Source of the DNA: M50B103 sp041667565
Lineage (GTDB): Bacteria > Fidelibacterota > Fidelibacteria > Fidelibacterales > Fidelibacteraceae
Length of the DNA stretch: 12,412 bases
Assembly (NCBI GenBank): GCA_964572745.1
Contig: CAZNFT010000049.1
Coordinates: 1-12,412 of the forward strand
Direction: 5' to 3'
The position numbers and the translations under genes were made by a program. Of this stretch, positions 6,488 to 12,412 are shown piece by piece. How positions within the stretch are numbered: the first letter of the stretch is position 1; the number at the start of each line of letters is the position of its first letter. The notes below the pieces were generated by a model. That model was given only the letters and a program-made list of their open reading frames with translations, searched no databases and was not told where the DNA came from.

Positions 6488-6700
6488 GCTTTGCTCCTTG
6501 CTGTTGGCCTTCCTTAACCCACAACTTGTCGCGCTGGTAAATTTAATATTTTTTAGTGAATTTTCAAGTAAAAATAAGGGCTTAATTTTTCAACAAGAAA
6601 TTGAATATTTCGGAAAAAAAGCTTTGTAAGGCAAATAATCTTAATTGTATTTATTCTTAATTTTGACTAAGTTTTTGCATACATCAAGAAAGGGCTTTCT
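6488..6700. other. Divergent promoter gap between trx/grx-groES and the patatin gene
   Basis: This 213-bp AT-rich gap separates divergently transcribed genes and must hold both promoters. Shine-Dalgarno sequences are visible at each end: AAGGAG (minus) for the redox gene and GAAAGGG (plus) for the patatin gene. I could not assign -35 and -10 elements with confidence. The palindrome TGTGA-N6-TCACA found upstream of the two large operons is absent here, so these two units are probably controlled differently. Confidence 0.5.
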
Positions 6701-7585
6701 ATGAAAAAACACAAAAATGTCGCTTTGGTTTTATCAAGCGGTGGTGCAAAAGGATTTGCTCATGTGGGCGTAATTAATACTCTAAATAAACATGGTTTTA
6801 ATATTCATTCCATAGCAGGATGCTCCATGGGAGCATTGATCGGAGGTTTATATGCCACAGGGGAATTAGATATTTTTGTCGATTTTATGAAAGAACTGGA
6901 CTTTCTTGATATGCTGAAATTTTACGATATTAGCTTGGGAGCCGGCGGTATGGTCAAAGGAGAAAAGATTATTGCTCAGCTAAATGAATTAATCCCAGAC
7001 AGAGATATCAAAGACCTTAATCTTCCTTTTTGCGCAGTTGCCACAGATATTGTCAGCGGAAAAGAAAAAGTATTCAGCAGTGGAAAACTTTATGATGCTA
7101 TTCGCGCATCAATATCGATTCCAACTTTTTTCACGCCTCATGTGATAGATGGACAACATTACGTGGATGGCGGCGTTGTCAATCCTATACCGGTTAATAG
7201 AGTCCAACGCAAAAAACGAGATATCCTTGTAGCTGTAAATGTCAACGACATTGGGGAAAGCAAAGTCCCTGAAAAAGAAGCAAAAAGAGAAAAAAACTAT
7301 GATAAACTTCCAGAAAGCATTCAGCAATTTTTAGAAAAAGCCGAAAGACTGCTTCCGCGAAATAAAGGTGAAAAGATCGGCACCTTTAACATCACGAATA
7401 GAAGCATTAACCTTATGCTTAACAGGATCTGCGAACTTACTCTTCAGCTTGATCCTCCCGACATTCAAATTGACATCATTCTTGACTCCTATGGTATTTT
7501 AGATTTTTACAAAAGTCAGGAGATCATCAAAAGCGGCGAAATAGCAGCAGAAAAAGCAATTGAAGAATACCTCTCTAAGAGATGA
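6701..7585 (+). CDS. Patatin-like phospholipase (RssA-type)
   Basis: A predicted serine lipid acyl hydrolase of 294 residues with a Ser-Asp catalytic dyad. The oxyanion-hole glycine motif GGAKGF is at 14-19, the nucleophile elbow GCSMG at 40-44 (Ser42) and the catalytic aspartate in VDGG at 155-158 (Asp156). The segments RASISIPTFFTPHVIDGQHYVDGGVVNP and VALVLSSGGAKGFAHVGV match the bacterial RssA/YchK-like branch. No signal peptide or clear membrane segment is visible, so it is probably cytoplasmic or peripheral. The C-terminal about 120 residues are charged, with a Lys/Glu-rich stretch at 188-224, and have no recognised motif. It is the only confident plus-strand gene and appears monocistronic. 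GAAAGGG lies about 7 nt before the ATG. The substrate cannot be inferred. Confidence 0.9.
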   Translation: MKKHKNVALVLSSGGAKGFAHVGVINTLNKHGFNIHSIAGCSMGALIGGLYATGELDIFVDFMKELDFLDMLKFYDISLGAGGMVKGEKIIAQLNELIPDRDIKDLNLPFCAVATDIVSGKEKVFSSGKLYDAIRASISIPTFFTPHVIDGQHYVDGGVVNPIPVNRVQRKKRDILVAVNVNDIGESKVPEKEAKREKNYDKLPESIQQFLEKAERLLPRNKGEKIGTFNITNRSINLMLNRICELTLQLDPPDIQIDIILDSYGILDFYKSQEIIKSGEIAAEKAIEEYLSKR

Positions 7586-7620
7586 ACACTGCGCAGGGAG
7601 AAAGGATTAAAAAAAAGAGG

Positions 7621-7670
7621 TTGAGAAGTTAAGAAGCTAAGAAGCTAAGAAGTTGAGAAGTTGAGAAGTT
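7621..7670. repeat. 8-bp minisatellite YTRAGAAG, six units
   Basis: Six consecutive octamers (TTGAGAAG, TTAAGAAG, CTAAGAAG twice, TTGAGAAG twice) fill 7621-7668, with the first bases of a seventh unit following. Variation is limited to transitions at positions 1 and 3 of the unit. It begins 35 bp after the patatin stop codon and is noncoding. Slippage at such an array could make it length-variable between strains. Confidence 0.9.
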
Positions 7671-7733
7671 TAGTCAATAGTTTGTGCAAGGGGTAATTAT
7701 GCTTTTGCGCTTGAATGTAAACGGCTCTGCTTC

Positions 7734-7781
7734 GTTGAAATGTTGAATCGTTGAAGTGTGGAAATGTGGAAGTGTTAAATT
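7734..7781. repeat. 8-bp minisatellite GTTGAANT, six units
   Basis: Six octamers in phase: GTTGAAAT, GTTGAATC, GTTGAAGT, GTGGAAAT, GTGGAAGT and GTTAAATT. It has the same 8-bp period as the array at 7621-7670 but a different consensus, and it lies 63 bp downstream of it. It is noncoding and its function is unknown. Confidence 0.85.
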
Positions 7782-7856
7782 ACAGGAAAAGCTTCGTTTT
7801 AAGACAGAGGATCACAAAAAAGGGTCCCTTCAAATATCTTATATCCTTAATCCTTG

Positions 7857-7944
7857 TTCAATATTAAAGGACTTCGTAAATCACATAGCAGCGTTCCTTG
7901 TTCGATATTCAAAAACTTCATAAATCGTATATCGGTATTGATGA
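7857..7944. repeat. 44-bp tandem repeat, two further units
   Basis: Units start at 7857 (TTCAATATTA) and 7901 (TTCGATATTC), exactly 44 bp apart, in the same orientation and with the same internal blocks as the four units at 23-198. They share ACTTCGTAAATC, GCGTTCCTTG, AAAAACTTC and ATATCGG. The first unit is diverged in its 3' half (CATAGCAG in place of CATATCGG). The second keeps the CGATAT/ATATCG stem. This makes the 44-bp element a dispersed family and not a single local expansion. Confidence 0.88.
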
Positions 7945-7966
7945 TTCGTGGTGGAAAAATTGATAG

Positions 7967-7986
7967 AGACGCAATGCATTGCGTCT
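7967..7986. repeat. Perfect 20-bp palindrome
   Basis: AGACGCAATG followed by CATTGCGTCT is a perfect 20-bp inverted repeat with no loop. It extends outward with one G-T wobble and two more pairs (7964-7989). Near-identical GACGCAATGCATTGCGTC-type palindromes are, from memory, frequent intergenic repeats in several phyla. GCGTCTCTG at 459-467 in the first gap resembles half of it. It may be a mobile REP-like element or a strong RNA hairpin; no transposase is present here. Confidence 0.85.
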
Positions 7987-8010
7987 TTACAAATTTCTCT
8001 TCTTATTCTG

Positions 8011-8073
8011 ACACAGCTTCGCCCCGACAATTCGGAGCTACTGCGTGTCTCCGACTTCTGGCTTCCGGCTTCT
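8011..8073. repeat. Dispersed intergenic hairpin module, copy B
   Basis: Shares the ordered blocks of the copy at 371-452: ACAC, CTTCGCCCCGA, TCGG, TAC-N-GCGTGTC, CGACTT and CCGGCTTCT. The central hairpin is kept with a different loop: CCGA-CAAT-TCGG (8024-8035). The last part (8053-8073) is three 7-mers, GACTTCT, GGCTTCC and GGCTTCT. The final one overlaps the hslU stop codon (8072-8074), so the repeat begins exactly where the gene ends. Confidence 0.65.
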
Positions 8074-9439
8074 ACAAAATATATCGGCTCAGATCATCAT
8101 CTGTGATAATATCTTTAAGTGATTTTCTTACATCATCGGAACTTATCACTATTTTTTTAGGGCCATCGGGAGCAGTGAACATAATCTCGTCTAAAATTTG
8201 AGTCATAATTGTATGTAATCGACGAGCACCGATATTTTCGGCTTTGTCGTTGACTTCAGTTGCATTTTTAGCAATTTCGTATATCGCATCTTCTTCAAAA
8301 ACCAAGTCAAGTCCTTCAGATCTGAGTAAAGCCTTATATTGTTTGATCAAAGCATTTTCGGGACGAGTAAGGATCTGTACAAAATCATCGGTTGTAAGAC
8401 TATCCAACTCCACACGAATGGGAAATCTTCCCTGAAGCTCAGGAATAAGATCAGAAGGTTTACTTGCATGAAAAGCTCCCGAAGCAATAAAAAGAATGTG
8501 GTCTGTTTTGACAAAACCATAACGCGTCTTAACCGTTGAACCTTCAACAATAGGTAAAAGGTCACGTTGAACACCCTGACGCGAAACATCGGCACCTTTG
8601 CTCTCATTACTGATGGTGATCTTGTCGATCTCATCAATAAAAACTATACCATGATGCTGCACACGTTCGATAGCTTCATCTTGGACTTTGCTTCTATCAA
8701 TTAATTTTTGCGCTTCTTCTTCGACTAAGATCTTGCGGGCTTCCGGGACTTTAACTTTTTTCTTTTTAGAATCCTTTTTCTTTCCCCCAAATAAATTACC
8801 CATGGCTTCATTCAAAAAATCACCCGCGCCACCATCCATCATATCACCGCCCATGCCTTCCATGGGGCCCATAATGGAAATACCGGCAATACTGGGCTTT
8901 TTGGGGGGAGCATCAATTTCTACATAGCGCTCATCAAATTGACCTTCTTTGTACATTTCTTTTAAGCGTTCACGGGTTTTATCAATACGCTGTATCTCTT
9001 CTTCATCCATACTTTCCTTTTGTTCCACAGGAAAAAGCAAGTCCAATAAGCGTAAATTCGCCAATTCTTCGGCATGTTGCTTTACCATTTCTTCATGTTC
9101 TTTTTCGACCATATCCACAGCCATATAGGTAAGATCGCGAATAATAGATTCTACATCGCGACCCACATAACCGACTTCGGTGAACTTTGTTGCTTCAACT
9201 TTAATAAAAGGTGAATAAGCCAATGAAGCCAAGCGACGAGCAATTTCGGTTTTACCTACGCCGGTGGGGCCTATCATAATGATATTATTAGGTGAAATCT
9301 CATTTCGGATGGATTTGTCGGCCTGCTGGCGGCGCCAGCGATTGCGCAAGGCAATCGCTACTGAGCGCTTTGCCTTATCCTGACCAATAACATATTTATC
9401 TAACTCTCTGACTATCTCTTTAGGTGTCATCGATTTCAT
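8072..9439 (-). CDS. hslU: HslUV protease ATPase subunit HslU (ClpY)
   Basis: HslU is the hexameric AAA+ unfoldase that feeds proteins into the HslV peptidase in the cytoplasm. The 455-residue product has an N-terminal TPKEIVRELDKYVIGQDKAKR segment, Walker A GPTGVGKT (57-64) and the pore-loop motif GYVG (90-93). A large family-typical I-domain lies at about 110-245, including a Met/Gly-rich stretch near 186-219. Walker B VFIDEID is at 266-272, GRFP at 337-340 and a sensor-2 arginine occurs in ENIGARRLH. It ends RYIL, matching the C-terminal tail that docks into HslV. The ATG at 9439 overlaps the hslV stop as ATGA, with GGAG about 8 nt upstream. A second ATG three codons later is the less likely start. 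It is the last gene of the lptB operon. Confidence 0.97.
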   Translation of the reverse strand: MKSMTPKEIVRELDKYVIGQDKAKRSVAIALRNRWRRQQADKSIRNEISPNNIIMIGPTGVGKTEIARRLASLAYSPFIKVEATKFTEVGYVGRDVESIIRDLTYMAVDMVEKEHEEMVKQHAEELANLRLLDLLFPVEQKESMDEEEIQRIDKTRERLKEMYKEGQFDERYVEIDAPPKKPSIAGISIMGPMEGMGGDMMDGGAGDFLNEAMGNLFGGKKKDSKKKKVKVPEARKILVEEEAQKLIDRSKVQDEAIERVQHHGIVFIDEIDKITISNESKGADVSRQGVQRDLLPIVEGSTVKTRYGFVKTDHILFIASGAFHASKPSDLIPELQGRFPIRVELDSLTTDDFVQILTRPENALIKQYKALLRSEGLDLVFEEDAIYEIAKNATEVNDKAENIGARRLHTIMTQILDEIMFTAPDGPKKIVISSDDVRKSLKDIITDDDLSRYIL

Positions 9440-9975
9440 TGATCTAACTCCAATACTGTAATATTATCATTGGTATAAATGCAAATAGACCCGGCGATCT
9501 CAAGACTCTTTTGGGCTATCTCGGCAGCGCTCAGTTCGGTGTTTGCCATCAAACCCCGCGCCGCCGCCAGGGCGTAAGCTCCACCGGAACCTATAGCATA
9601 AAGATCATCGTCAGCACCAATAACATCACCACTTCCACTGAGTATATAACCCTTTTCTTTATCCATGACGATCAAAAGTGCTTCCAGCTTTTGTAAATAT
9701 TTGTCTCGGCGCCATTCCTTGGTCATTTCAACCGCAGCACGGGTGAGATCACCTTTATATTCCTTGATCTTGTTCTCGAATTTTTCAAAAAGCGTAAAGG
9801 CATCAGCAGTAGCTCCGGCGAATCCGGCAAGGATTTTATCTCCGTAGAGCTTTCTTACTTTAACAGTTTTTGCTTTCATTACTGTATTTCCAAGAGTCAC
9901 CTGTCCATCACCAGCGATTGCGGCTTTTCCATTCCGGTGGACTCCAAGAATTGTTGTACCATAAATTGTGTCCAT
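9436..9975 (-). CDS. hslV: HslUV protease proteolytic subunit HslV (ClpQ)
   Basis: HslV is the dodecameric threonine peptidase of the bacterial proteasome-like HslUV complex. The 179-residue product carries a six-residue leader (MDTIYG) before TTILGVHRNGK, so maturation should expose Thr7 as the catalytic N-terminal threonine. With Thr7 as mature residue 1, Asp23 and Lys39 fall at the conserved catalytic positions 17 and 33. The blocks AGDGQVTLGNTVMK, GFAGATADAFTLFE and LEALL are family hallmarks. The start at 9975 lies 11 bp after the rpoN stop codon and is preceded by AAGGAAA. It overlaps hslU by 4 bp, which couples the two subunits. Confidence 0.97.
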   Translation of the reverse strand: MDTIYGTTILGVHRNGKAAIAGDGQVTLGNTVMKAKTVKVRKLYGDKILAGFAGATADAFTLFEKFENKIKEYKGDLTRAAVEMTKEWRRDKYLQKLEALLIVMDKEKGYILSGSGDVIGADDDLYAIGSGGAYALAAARGLMANTELSAAEIAQKSLEIAGSICIYTNDNITVLELDQ

Positions 9976-9986
9976 ATTATTTCCTT

Positions 9987-11315
9987 TTATTTTTTACGCC
10001 TCGCGCGTGAACCGGGAATTCCTAGTTTTTCCCTGTACTTTGCAACGGTGCGCCTTGCGATCTTATATCCCTTTTCTTCCAAAGCAATTTGCAATGCCTC
10101 ATCGCTTAAGGGTTTTTCTTTATCTTCATTTTCAATAATTTTTATGAGATCTTCTTCCAGGTCTCTCGTCGATGCTTCCACTCCATCTTGGCGTTCCGTT
10201 CTTTCACTGAAGTAAAAACGCAATTCAAACATGCCTGTGGGTGTTTGCATATATTTTCCATTGACCACCCGCGAGACCGTAGAAATATCCAGATCCGTGT
10301 CCTCTGCAATATCTTTCATGATCATTGGCAAAGGATGTTCCCTCTTTCCTGCAAGAAAATCCTGCTGCCGGCGCACTATGGCCTGTGCTATCGCGATCAT
10401 TGATCGTTTGCGCTGTTCTATGGCCTGAATGAACCATTGAGCGGCTTGCTTATTAGTGTTCAAATAACTTTGGGTGCTTTTGTCGAGATTTTTCGTATTC
10501 ATCATAGATAAATAGGTATCCGAAAGCTTAACACCCGGCTGACCCGTTTCTATTAATGCTACATAATAACGACCATCTTTTTTTCTCAATACAAGATCTG
10601 GAATAATACTCTTTTTCATGAAATCTTTATGACCTGCAGCCGGTCTGGGATTCAGTTTTGATATTTCTTCTTTGGCATAAGCCATATCTTCATTGCTGAG
10701 TTCTAGTTCTTTCGAGATCTTATCGCATTGGCCATCCATATATTCTTGAAAAAAGTTTTCTATGATATCTATAACAAAAATTTCTTCATGATTGGCTTTA
10801 AGCTGTAGAATCATACATTCACGAAGATCCCTGGCAGCAACTCCGGGAGGTCCTAATTTTTGTATTTGTTTTAAAACAGCTTCTGCTTTGTTGATGTCCA
10901 CAGATAATTTATACGCGATATTCTGAATAGGAGAAGTTAAAAAACCATCTTCATCCAAAGAACCGATAATTTCTTCTGCAAGCATGATTTCTTCATCATT
11001 CAAGCCTGATTCTTTGGCTTGTATTAAAAGTCTATCAAAAAAATCAAGCTCTTCGGCCTGAATAATGTCCATAGTATCCAGTGATGATCGCCTTGAGGAG
11101 GATATTGAAACATTTTCTTCGTTCCACACATCATTCTGCTCATTGCTGTCTCTTCCCTCAGCACTTTCATCATCTAATTCAAGCAGAGGATTTTTTTCCA
11201 CTTCTTCAAGAATGGCTTTTTCCAGCTCAGTTTGTGTTAATTGCGCTAAACGGGCCAGCATAAGCTGAACAGGTGCTAATTTTTGTATCTGTTGTTGAGA
11301 TAAGCGCTGTTTCAT
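9987..11315 (-). CDS. rpoN: RNA polymerase sigma-54 factor
   Basis: Sigma-54 directs RNA polymerase to -24/-12 promoters that need an activator ATPase. The 442-residue product has the Gln/Leu-rich region I (about 1-48, ending EVEKNPLLELDDE), an acidic region II (49-80) and the core-binding region III with GPPGVAARDLRECMILQL (155-172). The DNA-binding helix-turn-helix is at about 335-356 (DLDISTVSRVVNGKYMQTP), and the RpoN box ARRTVAKYRE (420-429) is fully conserved. The start at 11315 lies 7 bp after the lptB stop with no strong ribosome binding site, so translation is probably coupled to lptB. The lptB-rpoN pairing is conserved in many Gram-negatives. I saw no sigma-54 promoter in the window. 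Confidence 0.96.
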   Translation of the reverse strand: MKQRLSQQQIQKLAPVQLMLARLAQLTQTELEKAILEEVEKNPLLELDDESAEGRDSNEQNDVWNEENVSISSSRRSSLDTMDIIQAEELDFFDRLLIQAKESGLNDEEIMLAEEIIGSLDEDGFLTSPIQNIAYKLSVDINKAEAVLKQIQKLGPPGVAARDLRECMILQLKANHEEIFVIDIIENFFQEYMDGQCDKISKELELSNEDMAYAKEEISKLNPRPAAGHKDFMKKSIIPDLVLRKKDGRYYVALIETGQPGVKLSDTYLSMMNTKNLDKSTQSYLNTNKQAAQWFIQAIEQRKRSMIAIAQAIVRRQQDFLAGKREHPLPMIMKDIAEDTDLDISTVSRVVNGKYMQTPTGMFELRFYFSERTERQDGVEASTRDLEEDLIKIIENEDKEKPLSDEALQIALEEKGYKIARRTVAKYREKLGIPGSRARRKK

Positions 11316-11322
11316 GAACGGA

Positions 11323-12051
11323 TCAGCGGTCTAACTTGAACTTAGCTCCAAGGTAAAGCCGCCTTGCCTCCGGATCGTTCGCAAGAAATTCTGCCGTTCC
11401 TGCATTAAGGATCTTTCCCTCGAAAAGCAGATAGGAATGGTCAGTAATGGATAGAGTTTCGTGAACATTGTGGTCCGTAATGATCACACCAATTCCGCGA
11501 TCTTTTAGTCTAACCACCATTTCCTGAATATCTTCTACGGCAATAGGATCAATTCCTGCAAAGGGTTCATCCAATAAAATGAATTTTGGATTCGTTGCAA
11601 GAGCCCGGGCAATTTCTGTTCGTCGGCGTTCACCACCGCTCAGCGCAAAGCCCTTATTTTTACGGACATGCTCCAGCTTAAAATCTTCTATGAGAAAGTC
11701 GATCTTTTCACGAATGGTCTTTTGATCTTTGTAATATATTTCGAGCACCAATCGCAAATTATCCTCAACGGATAGCTTACGAAAAACCGACGCTTCCTGG
11801 GATAAATAGCCAATACCTTTCTGTGCACGCTTATACATGGGAAATTGAGTTATTTCTTCGTCATCCAAAAAGATATGACCCTGATTAGGACGTATCATTC
11901 CCGTGATCATATAAAAACTGGTTGTTTTTCCGGCGCCATTGGGACCAAGAAGTCCCACGACTTCACCCGTTCTTGCCTCAATATCTATTTCATCCACCAC
12001 CCGACGGCGTCCATAGATCTTGACCAGTTTTTCAGCGCGTAATATTGACAT
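11323..12051 (-). CDS. lptB: Lipopolysaccharide export ATPase LptB
   Basis: LptB is the cytoplasmic ABC ATPase that powers LptFG extraction of lipopolysaccharide from the inner membrane. The 242-residue product has Walker A GPNGAGKT (36-43), the Q-loop at Gln85 in GYLSQEASVFRKLSV, the signature LSGGERRR (137-144), Walker B ILLDEP (158-163) followed by FAGIDPIAV, and the H-loop histidine in ITDHN (His194). The QEASVFRKLS and GERRRTEIARALA blocks separate LptB from general ABC transporters. The ATG at 12051 has GAAGG about 7 nt upstream. It leads an operon lptB-rpoN-hslV-hslU, and lptA and lptC are not adjacent. A promoter with a CRP-type box lies 42-101 bp upstream. Its presence implies an LPS-type outer membrane. 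Confidence 0.95.
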   Translation of the reverse strand: MSILRAEKLVKIYGRRRVVDEIDIEARTGEVVGLLGPNGAGKTTSFYMITGMIRPNQGHIFLDDEEITQFPMYKRAQKGIGYLSQEASVFRKLSVEDNLRLVLEIYYKDQKTIREKIDFLIEDFKLEHVRKNKGFALSGGERRRTEIARALATNPKFILLDEPFAGIDPIAVEDIQEMVVRLKDRGIGVIITDHNVHETLSITDHSYLLFEGKILNAGTAEFLANDPEARRLYLGAKFKLDR

Positions 12052-12092
12052 TCTCTACCTTCAGATGTCTTGCATTGTTAATTCATCCTTAG

Positions 12093-12152
12093 AAAATACA
12101 ATCATTGGAGGGATAAAAAAACATATTTGTTTGGATTGTGATATAAGTCACA
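12093..12152 (-). promoter_or_regulatory. lptB promoter with CRP/FNR-type operator
   Basis: On the minus strand, TGTGA-CTTATA-TCACA (12152-12137) is a perfect CRP-type palindrome. It is followed by ATC, 9 nt, ATGTTTTTTT (12124-12115), 12 nt and ATTGTATTTT (12102-12093). Every block and every spacer length matches the scpA promoter region (5409-5468). The predicted start is near 12086, with a leader of about 35 nt before the lptB ATG. The operator centre is 51.5 bp from the distal edge of the ATTGTATTTT block in both cases. The regulator is not in the window. Confidence 0.7.
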
Positions 12153-12161
12153 GTTTAATCC

Positions 12162-12189
12162 AGAAGCTAGAAGCCAGGAGTCAGGAGCC
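12162..12189. repeat. 7-bp minisatellite, four units
   Basis: Four heptamers in phase: AGAAGCT, AGAAGCC, AGGAGTC and AGGAGCC. The same heptamer family appears on the opposite strand at the hslU stop codon (8053-8073) and as a partial copy at 446-452. It lies 10 bp upstream of the lptB CRP-type palindrome and is noncoding. Confidence 0.85.
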
Positions 12190-12330
12190 AGAATAATTTT
12201 GAAGTCGAAAACGCATCCTAGTCTTCCTGAGCGACGAAGCCTTCTGGTCGGCCATAGCTTTGACCTAGGCTGAGGCGAGGGTGTTCCAGAAGACAGCGGA
12301 GAATTAACAACTAATAAGGAAGAGAGCTTA
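12190..12330. other. Intergenic segment with inverted repeats, function unknown
   Basis: No coding region is supported on either strand. CTTCTGG (12241-12247) and CCAGAAG (12286-12292) are perfect complements around a 38-nt loop. An overlapping alternative pairs GTCTTC (12221-12226) with GAAGAC (12289-12294). The loop contains AGC-N10-GCT (12257-12272) and the palindrome CCTAGG. This could be a folded RNA or an imperfect palindromic repeat. The rest is unremarkable, apart from a purine-rich stretch before the ATG at 12331. Confidence 0.4.
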
Positions 12331-12381
12331 ATGTCTCAATCTTTTATACAGTTACTTGACCCAAGGTTGACCCAAGGTTGA
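12331..12381 (+). CDS. Possible short open reading frame running into the 11-bp repeat
   Basis: An ATG preceded by AAGGAAGAGAG (12316-12326) opens a 16-codon frame, MSQSFIQLLDPRLTQG, that stops at TGA inside the 11-bp tandem repeat. Because the unit TTGACCCAAGG is not a multiple of three and contains TGA, every frame meets a stop within about three units. Either this is not a gene, or it is the 5' end of a gene interrupted by repeat expansion. Nothing in the peptide is recognisable. Confidence 0.15.
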   Translation: MSQSFIQLLDPRLTQG

Positions 12382-12412
12382 CCCAAGGTTGACCCAAGGT
12401 TGACCCAAGGAA
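12356..12412. repeat. 11-bp tandem repeat TTGACCCAAGG at the window edge
   Basis: Five perfect units start at 12356, 12367, 12378, 12389 and 12400, and the window ends two bases later. All copies are identical, which points to recent expansion or active slippage. The repeat is unlike the other arrays in the window in both length and sequence. Its true extent is not known because the window stops here. Confidence 0.92.

Larger units (their letters stand above)
7586..8071. other. Repeat-rich convergent gap between the patatin gene and hslU
   Basis: The gap separates two converging genes and holds no credible coding region. In order it contains an 8-bp minisatellite (7621-7670), a second, different 8-bp minisatellite (7734-7781), two 44-bp units (7857-7944), a perfect 20-bp palindrome (7967-7986) and copy B of the dispersed hairpin module (8011-8073). 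No stem followed by a T-run is seen after either gene, although a purine-rich stretch follows the patatin stop. Confidence 0.7.

Noticed and set aside
6658..6665. Bacteroidota-type -7 promoter element TAATTTTG upstream of the patatin gene
   Set aside because: The octamer fits TAnnTTTG, but no TTG or TTTG lies at the expected distance upstream, so I could not support a promoter call.
7854..8201. Plus-strand 115-codon open frame
   Set aside because: It is built from the 44-bp repeats, the hairpin module and the antisense of the hslU 3' end; it is not a credible protein.

Overview
This window holds twelve complete, ordinary bacterial housekeeping genes plus three long intergenic gaps full of short tandem and inverted repeats. 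The organism looks like a Gram-negative bacterium: it has lptB (LPS export ATPase), rpoN and hslVU. The base composition is moderately AT-rich. The clamp-loader delta-prime subunit has a long insert after its zinc module, which resembles Bacteroidota-type homologues. Together with the repeat-rich spacers this suggests the FCB superphylum, possibly a Cloacimonadota-like lineage. That placement is inference. I see no mobile elements, CRISPR arrays, tRNAs or rRNAs.

Layout. Positions 1-483 are intergenic: four tandem 44-bp units (23-198), a 14-bp minisatellite (301-354) and a hairpin-bearing module (371-452). Positions 484-5378 (minus strand) carry a tightly packed operon read as scpA - scpB - recN - holB - rluB, with gene-to-gene overlaps throughout: chromosome segregation, recombinational repair, clamp loading and rRNA pseudouridylation. 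Positions 5379-5585 hold the scpA promoter region with a CRP-type palindrome, a 10-bp inverted repeat and the groES terminator. Positions 5586-6487 (minus) carry a thioredoxin/glutaredoxin fusion gene followed by groES without groEL. Positions 6488-6700 are the divergent promoter gap. Positions 6701-7585 (plus) carry a patatin-like phospholipase, the only clear plus-strand gene. Positions 7586-8071 are intergenic with two 8-bp minisatellites, two more copies of the 44-bp unit, a perfect 20-bp palindrome and a second copy of the hairpin module ending on the hslU stop codon. Positions 8072-12051 (minus) carry lptB - rpoN - hslV - hslU. Positions 12052-12412 hold the lptB promoter with a second CRP-type palindrome, a 7-bp repeat, a structured segment, and an 11-bp tandem repeat that runs off the window just after a possible start codon.

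The strongest unexpected signal is that the two multi-gene operons, scpA-rluB and lptB-hslU, share the same promoter layout to the base: TGTGA-N6-TCACAATC, 9 nt, ATGTTTTWTT, 12 nt, ATTGTATTTT. The conserved blocks are separated by unconserved spacers of identical length. This fits a CRP/FNR-family activator bound about 60 bp upstream of transcription start, coordinating chromosome maintenance with envelope and proteolysis functions. The second theme is a shared set of intergenic repeat modules in the same order and orientation downstream of both operons. The window begins and ends in or beside tandem repeats, which would be expected of a short-read contig broken at repeats.
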